Positions 17,887 to 26,767 of a stretch of DNA of 64,000 nt are shown here, one piece after another. The translations under genes were made by a program, and so were the position numbers. Below the pieces are notes generated by a model that ran no database searches, was not told where the DNA came from, and worked only from the letters and a program-made list of their open reading frames with translations. Where the stretch lies: NCBI RefSeq assembly GCF_025905425.1, contig NZ_CP109603.1:3798501-3862500 (forward strand), written 5' to 3'. This DNA is from Pseudomonas putida. Its GTDB lineage: Bacteria > Pseudomonadota > Gammaproteobacteria > Pseudomonadales > Pseudomonadaceae. Every line of letters starts with the position of its first letter. Positions within the stretch are counted from its first letter, which is position 1.

Positions 17887-19689
17887 ATGATGAAACCCGC
17901 TTTGAAGCATTTCGTTTTTACCAACTTTGGTATCGGCATCAAGGATGAACTGTGGCTGACCTACAGACTGGAGATCTTTAGCAATACTGCTCTCCCGTCT
18001 TTGGTCAACCAGAGCAATCAGGGTTTCGAATGGATCATCTTCGTTGATAAGGCACTGCCGACCCTGCACCGAACGCGCCTGGAGACGCTGCTAAGTGGTT
18101 CTGGCCTGAATGCGCGAACGCTTCAGGTCAGCGACTACTCCATGGTCAGTCGCGAAATCCTGCGCCTCATCAAGGACGTTGACGAGGCGGTACTGGTAAC
18201 GTCGCGCATCGATGATGATGACTGCATTCATGAGCAGGTCATCGAGCTGATTCAAACCGAGGCCACCTCTGAGCACAACATCTCGGAGGTGCTGCTGATA
18301 TCGCTTAAAAACGGTATCGAATTTCTGCCTTCGGATGAGTGCCATCGCCCGGTCGAATACGACACGCTGGCAATTGCGCTGACGCTGGTCGACAAGACCG
18401 CAGGGCCCAAGTCACACGCCATTACCCAGTACGCCCACCACCTCGTCGTCTCAACGCTGGAACAGCATCGGATTTCAGCCGAGCACATCCATCTGACGAG
18501 AGCGGAACCGCTTTACCTGTATACCAAGCACCCGCTCAGCGACTCGTACTTCTTTGGCGCCCGCGCGCGGATACTCAGCGCCCCTGAATGCGTGAACGGG
18601 TTCGATCCCGAGCTGTTTGCACGGTTCGGCCTGCAGACTACCCAGCTTGAATACCTGACTCAGCTGCTGCGAGAGTCTCCGCTGGGCATGCCCCACAAGT
18701 ACCTTGAGAAGCTGAGCACCGTTCGCCAGCAAATCAAGGCAGAGCAACAGAACGTATTTGGTGCCGACGAAACGGTATTGAACAACCTGTTGTCGCAAAA
18801 AGCCCGGCTTGAGGTCAAGGCATCGCGCCCGAACCCGGTGAAAGCCAACGCGGGGAAGATTCGCGTTGCCATTCTCGGCTCAAGCGCTTCGCACAATTTG
18901 TTCACGTTTCAAAGAGAAACCCTGGAACGCTTCGAGGTGTGTTTTTACATGTCTCAATCGTCGGTTATCGCTTACATGGCGCCGCCCTGCCTCGATGCTC
19001 GGTTCAAGGTCGAGACCGAAGACGCCGAGGCCAAGCGTATTCAATGGGATGCCTCTAAAGCACACTGGCAACAGCTTGAGCAATCGCGCCCCGACATCGT
19101 GATTGTCGATTTCCTTGACGAAAGCATCGGCATTGCAACATGTGGGACCTCCATCGTTTCGGCCAGCCCGCTCATGCTCAAAACCCTGGCGCGCTGTGGT
19201 ATCGAGTACAAGCTGCAGGCCCCATGGAGTGAAGAGGCGAAACAATTGCGCGCCTGGGCGCTGCCCATGTTCCTTGAGCGCCTGGCCAGCCTGTGCCCGA
19301 ACATTTTTGTGCACCAGGCTAACTGGGCGAACCAGTACAAAAGCAAGGAAACCGTTGCAAGCTTCGCCGGGAGCACCTTCGAGAGCTTGATCGACCTCAA
19401 CAACGCAATCATCGACCCGATGCTGGAAGGCTTGGAGAACTCGACGATCCCCGTTGAGAGAATCGGCGGCAAGGACGCTGGCTTGATCGGGGGAGCGGCG
19501 CCTCGCTGGGCCTACTGCCCGTATCACTATGACAGCACGTACTACAGAACCATCGCCAAACAAGCCTTTGCCAAGATGGTGCAGTACGTCTCGAAAAACG
19601 AGCACAAATGGGCGTTTTGCCCCTACTACTACCACGGCACCTATTACAGAACCCTCGCCAAACAATTGTTGGCGCGGATCATCAATTGA
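17887..19689 (+). CDS. Glycosyltransferase (putative rhamnosyltransferase family) fused to a DUF6270-like domain
   Basis: A 600-residue protein. Residues 1-280 resemble the putative rhamnosyltransferase family (Pfam Rhamno_transf): KHFVFTNFGIGI, SLVNQSNQGFEWIIFVD and an acidic DDDD cluster (in SRIDDDDCIHEQV) suited to metal and nucleotide-sugar binding. Residues ~315-560 resemble DUF6270, also encoded alone at 26768; the nucleophile-like motif reads GSSASHN here against GSCVSRD there, so it may be inactive. The C-terminus holds two copies of a 34-residue unit, RWAYCPYHY (540-548) and KWAFCPYYY (574-582). It starts six bases after the giant gene ends, so it is co-transcribed with it. Confidence 0.75.
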   Translation: MMKPALKHFVFTNFGIGIKDELWLTYRLEIFSNTALPSLVNQSNQGFEWIIFVDKALPTLHRTRLETLLSGSGLNARTLQVSDYSMVSREILRLIKDVDEAVLVTSRIDDDDCIHEQVIELIQTEATSEHNISEVLLISLKNGIEFLPSDECHRPVEYDTLAIALTLVDKTAGPKSHAITQYAHHLVVSTLEQHRISAEHIHLTRAEPLYLYTKHPLSDSYFFGARARILSAPECVNGFDPELFARFGLQTTQLEYLTQLLRESPLGMPHKYLEKLSTVRQQIKAEQQNVFGADETVLNNLLSQKARLEVKASRPNPVKANAGKIRVAILGSSASHNLFTFQRETLERFEVCFYMSQSSVIAYMAPPCLDARFKVETEDAEAKRIQWDASKAHWQQLEQSRPDIVIVDFLDESIGIATCGTSIVSASPLMLKTLARCGIEYKLQAPWSEEAKQLRAWALPMFLERLASLCPNIFVHQANWANQYKSKETVASFAGSTFESLIDLNNAIIDPMLEGLENSTIPVERIGGKDAGLIGGAAPRWAYCPYHYDSTYYRTIAKQAFAKMVQYVSKNEHKWAFCPYYYHGTYYRTLAKQLLARIIN

Positions 19690-19701
19690 AGTGATCACAC
19701 C

Positions 19702-20115
19702 ATGAAACCGTACCTGTTTCTTATTGCACTCCTGACAATGTTGGCCGGTTGCGACCAAGCGCCAACAGGCGAGGTAACGCCAGCGCAAAAGTCGGCAAAT
19801 ATCCTGCGCCTGAGTGACGCCACTGAAGTGCTCCTCAGGGGCACCCATCAGAAATCGCACAAGAAGCCGAACAGCGCGGGGTTCATGAGCATGCATGAGT
19901 TTGTGTATGCCGGCGTTGACAAGATCGCTGAAAATGACGTTTACGCCGTTCTGAAAAACAACGGGTACACGCGCAAGATCATCCTCAACGACGCACGCCA
20001 ATTCAAAGTGCAGTATTACAAAAAGTCGCTGCCGCCGATCGGGGCGATATTTGTTACCCGTACCAAGGATGACGGGCACGAAACCCTCGCCAGTATTTAT
20101 TGGCAGGAGAAATGA
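19702..20115 (+). CDS. Small lipoprotein, paralogue of the one at 24425
   Basis: A 137-residue protein with a lipoprotein signal peptide ending in a lipobox (LTMLAGC, acylated Cys at residue 18). It should be membrane-anchored on the periplasmic side; the residue after Cys is Asp, which in many gamma-proteobacteria favours inner-membrane retention. The C-terminal half matches the lipoprotein at 24425, ending in a shared SIYWQEK, with KVQYYKK before it. Function unknown. It lies between two glycan-module genes, 13 bases after the GT/DUF6270 gene. Confidence 0.8.
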   Translation: MKPYLFLIALLTMLAGCDQAPTGEVTPAQKSANILRLSDATEVLLRGTHQKSHKKPNSAGFMSMHEFVYAGVDKIAENDVYAVLKNNGYTRKIILNDARQFKVQYYKKSLPPIGAIFVTRTKDDGHETLASIYWQEK

Positions 20116-20157
20116 TGAACGCTCGCCGCACAGTTGCGCACACGGTTTCGGTTTAGC

Positions 20158-21894
20158 ATGAAACTCCAGCAACAGATAAAAGCCACTATCGGCTGGTGCA
20201 TTTCCCTGGGCGTGAAATTCGTCAAGGTCGTGCCGATCATTACCGGGCTGGTGCAAATCAGTACCTTGGCGAGCCAGATATTTCTATTGCTGGCCTTCTT
20301 TCTGCCCCTTAAAGTCATCATTCTGCTAGGGTCCGAAAAAACGCCTGCCTATTTTCCTTCGATCCTGCATGCGCTGGAGAAGGATCATCTGATCTATGCG
20401 TTGACGGCCGCGGCGGCCCTTTCGTATATCGCCTATCTTCTGGCCGAACTGGCGACCGCACTGCTGTGCCGCAAAGGCACGCAGAGACTCCTCGCTCGCA
20501 CCTCCAAGCTCAATTTGTTCGAGAATCAGGAAAAAATTGCTACCAATGCCTACTCTCGCTTTAACCGAGCGATGGCAGGTGGCGTCTTTTTTGGCCTGAG
20601 CACGGTGGCACTGGCCTTTGTATACCCGAGCCTGCTGCTGGCGATTTTCGCGTATCTGGCCATAGCATCGACCATCTGCGTCCTGGCATACAACCACATA
20701 AAGAGCATTCGAGAGCGCTTCCATCAGCACTACAGCCCTATTCTGAATGCCTTGGCGGCAACAGGCTTTCTGCTAAGTTTCTTCTTTCTGGTGACTGACT
20801 TCCTGTACTTCCAGCACACCAAGATTTTCAACGCTGTCATTGCCGTTCTGATCATGCGCCAGGGCTTGCAGAGGCTGTCGGGCATGATGCTGGACGTGAT
20901 TGGCCTGCGTATTCAGCATCGGCAGGTCAATGCGCTGTTCTATCAGTCTCAGCCCCTCATCGAGCTGCGCCCGCAAAGCAATGGGTTGGACTACATTCTT
21001 GAGGCAGAAAACCGAGACAAGTGGGTCCGGGCACTGCTGCAAAAACTCAAGGCCGAGGCGGTCGAAAGCTATCAGATGCATTGGCACCAGGTGGGCTTTA
21101 CCGATATCTATGCCTTTACCCTGCAGTTTAGCGATGGGCCGGTTGAACACAGCCTGCTGGTCAAGGTGTTTGGCAATAACATTTCGTCTTCCGCCCTGCA
21201 GGAAAGAACACTGCTGACCACACAACGCGGATTGCCGGTATTACCCTTTGTAGGCCACTACAAGGTCAGCGATATCGACTGCCATGTGTATCGCTTTGAA
21301 GCGGCTGACAAGCTGGCCGGTCGGCAGATTGGGGAAGGCATACTGGGCGTGGCACAGAAGCTGATGCTGCTGGAGCCCGCTGCCGCGCTCATTGCACAAT
21401 TCACCCGCACGCGCCTGTACCTCGAACAGCGCCTGGATGAAGCCATGATCAGCTCACTTCGCCTGGCCTGTATCAATGATGACGACACCCAACGTGTCGA
21501 ACGCATCATCAGTAACCTGCCCTCCATTACCCGGCAACTGGCCGAGCTGCCTCGCCAGATCGTGCCGCTGGATATCACCAACAACACACTACTGGCGTCC
21601 CCCACCTCCGGCTTTGTCCTCAGCCACTGGAGTAACTGGCGTATTGAAGCGATTGGCTGCAGTTGGCCAATCACTCAAAAAGACGCGCTTTTTGAAACGC
21701 TCAGTTCTGGCGACCAGCGCCCGGCACTTGCTGGCGCCGAGCAGCAAAAGGTCTGGCTGGCCGCACTGATGTACATGCTGGAACGACATATTGTGCGAAA
21801 AGACTATTCGGCAGCCCTTGCATTGACACCTGAAATCGTCAGCTGCATCGAGATTTTTGATACACCCACAGCGGTAGAGGGCGCGACGCAATGA
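20158..21894 (+). CDS. Polytopic membrane protein with C-terminal degenerate kinase-like domain
   Basis: A 578-residue protein not assigned to a known family. The N-terminal ~270 residues hold about five or six hydrophobic helices with a layout reminiscent of an ABC-exporter membrane domain, but no ATPase domain follows. The cytoplasmic C-terminal ~300 residues have traces of an aminoglycoside-phosphotransferase fold: PLDITNNTLL where HGDxxxxN is expected and LSHWSNWRIEAIG where the second Asp should be. The key aspartates are partly lost, so catalysis is doubtful. The ATG at 20158 follows an in-frame TTG at 20134. Its stop overlaps the next gene by four bases, tying it to the glycosyltransferases. 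Confidence 0.65.
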   Translation: MKLQQQIKATIGWCISLGVKFVKVVPIITGLVQISTLASQIFLLLAFFLPLKVIILLGSEKTPAYFPSILHALEKDHLIYALTAAAALSYIAYLLAELATALLCRKGTQRLLARTSKLNLFENQEKIATNAYSRFNRAMAGGVFFGLSTVALAFVYPSLLLAIFAYLAIASTICVLAYNHIKSIRERFHQHYSPILNALAATGFLLSFFFLVTDFLYFQHTKIFNAVIAVLIMRQGLQRLSGMMLDVIGLRIQHRQVNALFYQSQPLIELRPQSNGLDYILEAENRDKWVRALLQKLKAEAVESYQMHWHQVGFTDIYAFTLQFSDGPVEHSLLVKVFGNNISSSALQERTLLTTQRGLPVLPFVGHYKVSDIDCHVYRFEAADKLAGRQIGEGILGVAQKLMLLEPAAALIAQFTRTRLYLEQRLDEAMISSLRLACINDDDTQRVERIISNLPSITRQLAELPRQIVPLDITNNTLLASPTSGFVLSHWSNWRIEAIGCSWPITQKDALFETLSSGDQRPALAGAEQQKVWLAALMYMLERHIVRKDYSAALALTPEIVSCIEIFDTPTAVEGATQ

Positions 21895-23126
21895 CGAAAG
21901 TCTCGATGATTGTATGGAATGAATTCCTCAACGACGCGCGTGTGATGAAGGAAGCTCAAACGCTTCAACGGGCGGGTTATCAAGTTCGAGTGTTCGCACT
22001 GCACACCCCTGGCGTCACCCAACAGCAGGTGGTTCTGGACGATGGCATAGAAGTGGTTCGCGTCGCCCGCTCGCCCTTGTGGAAACTGCGTAAGAAGAAC
22101 CTGCAACCGGCCATGAAAGCCAGCGGCGAATCGCATCAGTCCGCGCCTGTAAAACCCAGCTTGAAACTGCTCGTTCTAAGAGCCATTTCACGCGGGTGGA
22201 CGCACCTCGCGCTGCTGTTCAAGATGCTGGAGTACCGGGCAACAGTGGTGCACTCGCATGATGTCAACACCCTCCCCACTGCCTGGCTTGCGGCAAAACT
22301 GTCGCGCGCTAAGCTGGTGTACGACGCACACGAAATCAGCACAAGCCGAGAAGGCTACAATAGCCTGAGAAAGGTCGTAGGGTTTGTAGAAAAACGGCTG
22401 ATGCCTTCGGCAAATGGCACGATCACCACAACCGACGCACGCGCCAAGTATTTCGCTCGCGCCTACGGCGTGGAGCGGCCATTGGTTTTACAAAACCGCC
22501 CCAGGCTGATCGAAAGCCCACCCTCAAACCGTATTCGAGATGAACTCGGCCTTGCTGAACCGTGGCCGATCGTGCTCTATCAGGGTGGTTTACAGCAAGG
22601 CCGCGGCCTGGAAAAGCTGGTCCGCACCGCGCAGCATGTGCCTGATTGTTACTTCGTGCTGATCGGCGGAGGCCGGCTGACCCAACCGCTGATGCAATTG
22701 GCGCAAGAACTGAACCTGCAGCACAAAGTGCACTTCATTCCAACGGTGGCGCTGGCCGAGCTGCCGAGCTATACGGCATCTGCTGACGTGGGCGTACAGC
22801 CCATTGAAAACACCTGCCTCAATCATTACACCACCGACTCGAACAAACTCTTCGAATATGTGATTGCCGGCCTACCGGTGATCGCAACTGACTTCCCTGA
22901 AATCCGCAGGATTGTCAGGAACAATGACATCGGCCTGCTGGTGCCGGCAAATAATGAGCAGGCCCTCGGCACCACGATCATTCAACTGCTGGAAGACCGC
23001 GCGCTGCGCGCACACTTCGCCAGCAACGCCAGGAAGACGGCTCAAAACTTGAATTGGGAAAGCCAGGAAAAGTGTTTAGTTGATCTCTACGAGCGGGTGT
23101 TACTCACCCCCGCTCACACCAGGTGA
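21891..23126 (+). CDS. GT4 family glycosyltransferase
   Basis: A 411-residue GT-B enzyme. The acceptor half begins with NEFLNDARVMKEAQTLQRAGY, and a second domain contains LYQGGLQQGRGLEKL and the acidic region FEYVIAGLPVIATDFPEIRRIV that binds the nucleotide sugar in GT4 enzymes. It is cytoplasmic or peripheral to the inner membrane. The start overlaps the previous stop by ATGA, and its stop overlaps the next start, so three genes are translationally coupled. Donor and acceptor are unknown. Confidence 0.85.
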   Translation: MTKVSMIVWNEFLNDARVMKEAQTLQRAGYQVRVFALHTPGVTQQQVVLDDGIEVVRVARSPLWKLRKKNLQPAMKASGESHQSAPVKPSLKLLVLRAISRGWTHLALLFKMLEYRATVVHSHDVNTLPTAWLAAKLSRAKLVYDAHEISTSREGYNSLRKVVGFVEKRLMPSANGTITTTDARAKYFARAYGVERPLVLQNRPRLIESPPSNRIRDELGLAEPWPIVLYQGGLQQGRGLEKLVRTAQHVPDCYFVLIGGGRLTQPLMQLAQELNLQHKVHFIPTVALAELPSYTASADVGVQPIENTCLNHYTTDSNKLFEYVIAGLPVIATDFPEIRRIVRNNDIGLLVPANNEQALGTTIIQLLEDRALRAHFASNARKTAQNLNWESQEKCLVDLYERVLLTPAHTR

Positions 23127-24352
23127 CCCCGGCCGTGAAAACACGCATTCTCTTTTTGAGCTTTTACTACCCGCCGGATCTGTCGGCGGGCTCCTTCCGT
23201 GCTGAGGCATTGGTAAAAGCACTCTTGGAGAATGTCGGCGACCATGTGGAAATCGATGTAATCACCACACAGCCCAATCGATACCATACGTTCAAGACCA
23301 GTGCCTCCAGCTTTGAACAATCACCTAGCCTGACGGTGCGACGACTCGCAGTGCCTGCGCACAAAAGTGGCTTCATAGACCAGGCGTTTTCGTTCGGCTC
23401 GTTTGCCTACCAAGTGTGCAAAGTTGCCAAAAGCAAACACTACGACCTGATCTTTGCCACGTCCTCGCGCCTGATGACAGCCTCGTTGGGCGCTTACATC
23501 TCTCGAAGAACAGGCACCAAGCTGTACCTGGATATTCGCGATATTTTTGTCGATACCCTGCAAGGGGTACTACCGCCCGCCCTCGGTAAAATAGCGTCTA
23601 TGGTGTTTTCATCCATTGAAGCTACCACCATCCGACAGGCTGACAAAGTTAATCTTATTTCACCTGGATTTACGCCGTACTTTAACAAGCGCTACCCCGA
23701 CAAGGTATTCACCTTGCATACCAACGGGATCGATGAGCTTTTCCTGACCCCACCTCCCGCTCCGGCCGTCACGCCAAACCTGCCGGCACTGCCGCGCCGA
23801 CTGAAGATTGTATACGCCGGCAATATTGGCACCGGGCAAGGCCTTCACCTGATTGTTCCGCAACTGGCCAAGCACCTGGAGGGTGAAGCGGACTTTCATC
23901 TGATCGGGTCTGGCGGCGCCATTGAACGGCTTAAAAAAGCACTTGCCCGCGAGCAGGTGACAAACGTCTACCTTGCGCCCCCGATGAAGCGTGACTCTTT
24001 GCTGAAGCTTTATCGTGAGGCTGATGTACTGTTCTTGCATTTGAATGACATGAAGGCGTTCCGTCGGGTGTTGCCGTCCAAGCTGTTCGAATATGCAGCC
24101 ACACAGAAGCCGATTCTGGCTGGCTTGTCTGGGTACCCCGGTCGCTTTGCCAGCAGACGCATTCACAATACGGCTGTGTTCAACCCCTGTGACCTCGAAG
24201 CCGCCATCAAATCATTCAGGAGCCTGGAACTCGGCCCCACAGCTCGAAATGATTTCATACAAAAATATTCGCGAACAGCTATCAAAAGGAGGATGGCCTT
24301 CGACTTGCTGACAACATCACCCAAGCACTCGAAGTTCGAGCAGACTGAATAG
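23123..24352 (+). CDS. GT4 family glycosyltransferase (WbuB-like)
   Basis: A 409-residue GT-B glycosyltransferase. The N-terminal FYYPPDLSAGSFR is characteristic of WbuB-like transferases. The C-terminal donor domain has IVYAGNIGTGQGLHLIV and FEYAATQKPILAGLSG. It starts with GTG at 23123, overlapping the preceding stop; a second possible start lies a few codons downstream. It is the last glycosyltransferase of the plus-strand operon. A fresh promoter follows it, which suggests that the next lipoprotein has its own transcript. Confidence 0.83.
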   Translation: MTPAVKTRILFLSFYYPPDLSAGSFRAEALVKALLENVGDHVEIDVITTQPNRYHTFKTSASSFEQSPSLTVRRLAVPAHKSGFIDQAFSFGSFAYQVCKVAKSKHYDLIFATSSRLMTASLGAYISRRTGTKLYLDIRDIFVDTLQGVLPPALGKIASMVFSSIEATTIRQADKVNLISPGFTPYFNKRYPDKVFTLHTNGIDELFLTPPPAPAVTPNLPALPRRLKIVYAGNIGTGQGLHLIVPQLAKHLEGEADFHLIGSGGAIERLKKALAREQVTNVYLAPPMKRDSLLKLYREADVLFLHLNDMKAFRRVLPSKLFEYAATQKPILAGLSGYPGRFASRRIHNTAVFNPCDLEAAIKSFRSLELGPTARNDFIQKYSRTAIKRRMAFDLLTTSPKHSKFEQTE

Positions 24353-24369
24353 TCACCCGCCGATAAGTT

Positions 24370-24378
24370 TGCTAGAAT
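24370..24378 (+). promoter_or_regulatory. Extended -10 promoter ahead of the second lipoprotein gene
   Basis: TGCTAGAAT fits the extended -10 consensus TGnTAnAAT and lies about 50 bases before the start at 24425 in a locally AT-rich gap. The -35 region is weak, as extended -10 promoters allow. Confidence 0.5.
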
Positions 24379-24424
24379 TCAGATTTTGCATCTACATTAA
24401 CGAACCCAAGGTCTAACGCTTAAC

Positions 24425-24808
24425 ATGAAAAAAATCACCTACGTCGCGGTTTTGTCCTGCCTGCTCGCTCTGGGCGGCTGCAATGAAGAAAAAGGGACTG
24501 ACATCCAACTTCCTTCCGGCGAAAAGCTGACGCTCCAAGGTAACATGACTAAAAATGCTACCAAGCCTATCGAAAACGGTACACTGAAAACCTTCGACAT
24601 CCAGTACAACCTGGCTCAGGCTGAAGCCAAGGCCAAAGTGGACGAGCGTTTCAAGGCACTGGGCTACGTCGCTGCCGAACAGCCAAACACCGGGTCGACT
24701 ACGCTCAAGGTTCACTACATGAAGAAAAACTCGCCTACCATTGGCGTGTTGATCAACGACAAGAACCCGGCGCTGGTCAGCATTTACTGGCAGGAAAAGC
24801 AGCAATAA
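24425..24808 (+). CDS. Small lipoprotein, paralogue of the one at 19702
   Basis: A 127-residue lipoprotein with a signal peptide and a lipobox LGGC (Cys about residue 19). The C-terminal half resembles the product of 19702: KVHYMKKNSPTIGVL here against KVQYYKKSLPPIGAI there, and both end in SIYWQEK. AAGG precedes the start. A clear terminator follows at 24850, so it is probably transcribed alone from the extended -10 promoter. No function can be assigned. The duplication suggests a periplasmic role linked to the glycan module. Confidence 0.8.
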   Translation: MKKITYVAVLSCLLALGGCNEEKGTDIQLPSGEKLTLQGNMTKNATKPIENGTLKTFDIQYNLAQAEAKAKVDERFKALGYVAAEQPNTGSTTLKVHYMKKNSPTIGVLINDKNPALVSIYWQEKQQ

Positions 24809-24849
24809 TAGCCTGCTGATTAAATGAAATCCTGCAGGTGGCAGGCATC

Positions 24850-24892
24850 AATATTCCCATTGCAGATGAAATCTCAATGGGAATATTTTTGA
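24850..24892 (+). terminator. Rho-independent terminator after the lipoprotein gene
   Basis: A 13-base perfect stem (AATATTCCCATTG, 24850-24862, with CAATGGGAATATT, 24875-24887) and a 12-base loop run directly into a T-run. Confidence 0.9.
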
Positions 24893-25176
24893 GTTGAATA
24901 ATATCCCTTCCGCCTCAAATTGCATCCGAGGCACCTTCAAGGCACGAATAAGGAATTTTCCTACAAAAACCTTATCACCTTGAACCTTCAAACAGGTGAC
25001 AATCATCACTCGGCACGCCTACTGAGACTACCGAAGCTCAACCTAATACAACGGCCAAAAGCTTCACAGTGCGCAAGCGCCCGCCCTACAAAACAGGCTA
25101 ATTAGCGCTAGTAGCTTGCCGCTACACCACCGCAAACATCAAAAACTACCCCCATGGAAGCCAGGTAGCACAGCAC
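24893..25176. other. AT-rich intergenic stretch
   Basis: With the terminator, the gap from 24809 to 25176 spans 368 bases and has no supported gene. Base composition drops well below the surrounding Pseudomonas level. A 61-codon frame at 24920-25105 has no start-site or protein features that support it. It probably contains the promoter of the 25177 gene. Confidence 0.4.
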
Positions 25177-26151
25177 ATGAAAATACATTATGAAACACTA
25201 ACACAGGACTGGTTCGACAAAGCCTTAAGCACAGGGCCCCACAAATCAGGCTGGATTCCGAAACACCACCTTGACCTTTTTAGGCCGTGGCCCGAAAAGT
25301 ACGTCAACCACTATCATCAACCATTTAACCCCTTTGCATTTGCGATTAATGCGTGCGCACTGGCAACTTCATGCAAAACGCATGGCGCCCTTAAAACCAT
25401 ACTCGACCAAATTGACTATCTCGACCTAGCGGCAAGCAGTTACACTGAAACCATTGGTAACCATACCTACATCAGAAACGACTTTGATTTCCCCATGTAC
25501 TGGGCCACCATGAAAAAGCCTTTTTATGGCGCCTTTATGAATGCCTACACTGCGTACGGCTACATCAAGCTGCACGAAGCCACCGGTGACGACAAGTACT
25601 TCAATAAGGCGCTCAAATTAATAACGACCCTAACCTCGAAAGACGCACAAATACAACTCTCCAATCGTGATTCCGACGGAGATTTTTGGCTCTACGAATA
25701 TGTGTTCACCCCACAAGAAACTGAATTAAATTATCTCAAAGACATCGGCACTGAGATCCAAGAAGACGGCAGAATGCGTTTTCGCGTTTTCAACGGCCAC
25801 ATTGCCGCGATTTTCGCATTAATGAAATTCAGAAAGCACACCAGCATGAGCTTTGTTGATGAAGCGATTGAGCAGTCCATTCTGACCATGTCCAAAAACT
25901 TAAATTTACAACTTTTTAAGCAAAAATATTTTTCTTACTCAATTGAGGCCGCTGTGTTACCGGATTACGGACAGAAGAGAGCTGTCCATCTGGCCAAACA
26001 CCTTGCCGAAGCAACAGACGACAAAACTCTGAAGCTCACTCATGAGGCGTTTGATACTTTTTACAACGAGTCCCTGAAGGCGTGTGAACAAGAAATCTAT
26101 CAGGCGGGGAGAAAATCAGCACTGGACCTCTACACCCCACTGAAAGCATGA
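25177..26151 (+). CDS. Putative uronyl C5-epimerase-like (alpha/alpha-toroid) protein
   Basis: A 324-residue soluble protein without a signal peptide. Pieces resemble the C-terminal toroid domain of D-glucuronyl C5-epimerases: YGAFMNAYTAYGYIKLHEATG followed by DDKYFNKAL, then WLYEYVF and a NGHIAAIFALMKF segment matching the family's EY...NGF.. pattern. Such enzymes invert C5 of uronic acids in polymers such as heparosan. Here the substrate could be a ManNAcA-containing glycan made by the upstream genes (inference). Codon use is AT-rich, unlike wecB or rml genes, pointing to recent transfer. An uncharacterised toroid glycoside-related protein is the alternative. Confidence 0.5.
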   Translation: MKIHYETLTQDWFDKALSTGPHKSGWIPKHHLDLFRPWPEKYVNHYHQPFNPFAFAINACALATSCKTHGALKTILDQIDYLDLAASSYTETIGNHTYIRNDFDFPMYWATMKKPFYGAFMNAYTAYGYIKLHEATGDDKYFNKALKLITTLTSKDAQIQLSNRDSDGDFWLYEYVFTPQETELNYLKDIGTEIQEDGRMRFRVFNGHIAAIFALMKFRKHTSMSFVDEAIEQSILTMSKNLNLQLFKQKYFSYSIEAAVLPDYGQKRAVHLAKHLAEATDDKTLKLTHEAFDTFYNESLKACEQEIYQAGRKSALDLYTPLKA

Positions 26152-26767
26152 GCCTATGCATTCGACGTTCTCATGGCACCGGCAAGGCCCCTTAAGACAT
26201 ACTGCCAAGCGCCATGAATTCACCCGATAATAAAAATAACTATTTACTTAGTATTAACACCGACTCTACTGCGGCAATCTTGATCAACAGTGCAACCGCA
26301 CACAATGCCGCAGAGTCAATCATGCGCCGGTTGGTGACGGCGAGTACCGCGTCCTCTTCTGCAAACCCGAGCAATGGCGAATACCATGATGCCGGGCCCT
26401 ACATAGCTCTCCGCGCCTGTCATGGCTCTCTGACACTCACAGCACGATAGCGCGGGCACCTACCAAATTGTAGAACGCCTCTCGTTTTTACTCAGTTCGA
26501 CCAGCGCAACCAAGCGCTCAGCGTTTTTGTAGAGACGAGCGCGTTGCATTCCTCGCCCAGCTATGGATAATGAATTTTCAATGACATACACATGGCATTC
26601 GCTGGAGCATTTATGTTCACCCCTACAATGAGCGCTGGCCGTTCGGCAGTGCGCGCAGCTCGCACGCACAAGCTGCCCATTCGCCATTGCAGGGAATTAT
26701 TGAACTTATGGCCATGCTTATTATGCAATGTTGACCATAGCATCAGTACAAAAGGCTGGCATAAATA
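26152..26767. other. 616-bp gap without a supported gene
   Basis: This stretch is AT-rich and poor in conserved features. A 78-codon frame (26214-26450) is Ser/Ala/Asn-rich with no domain, and I see no good ribosome site for it. Short minus-strand frames at 26460-26743 are equally unsupported. It may be decayed coding DNA left by earlier exchange, or regulatory sequence for the gene at 26768. Confidence 0.4.

Noticed and set aside
26214..26450. A 78-codon hypothetical gene in the AT-rich gap
   Set aside because: No domain, signal sequence or convincing ribosome site. Composition looks like random translation.
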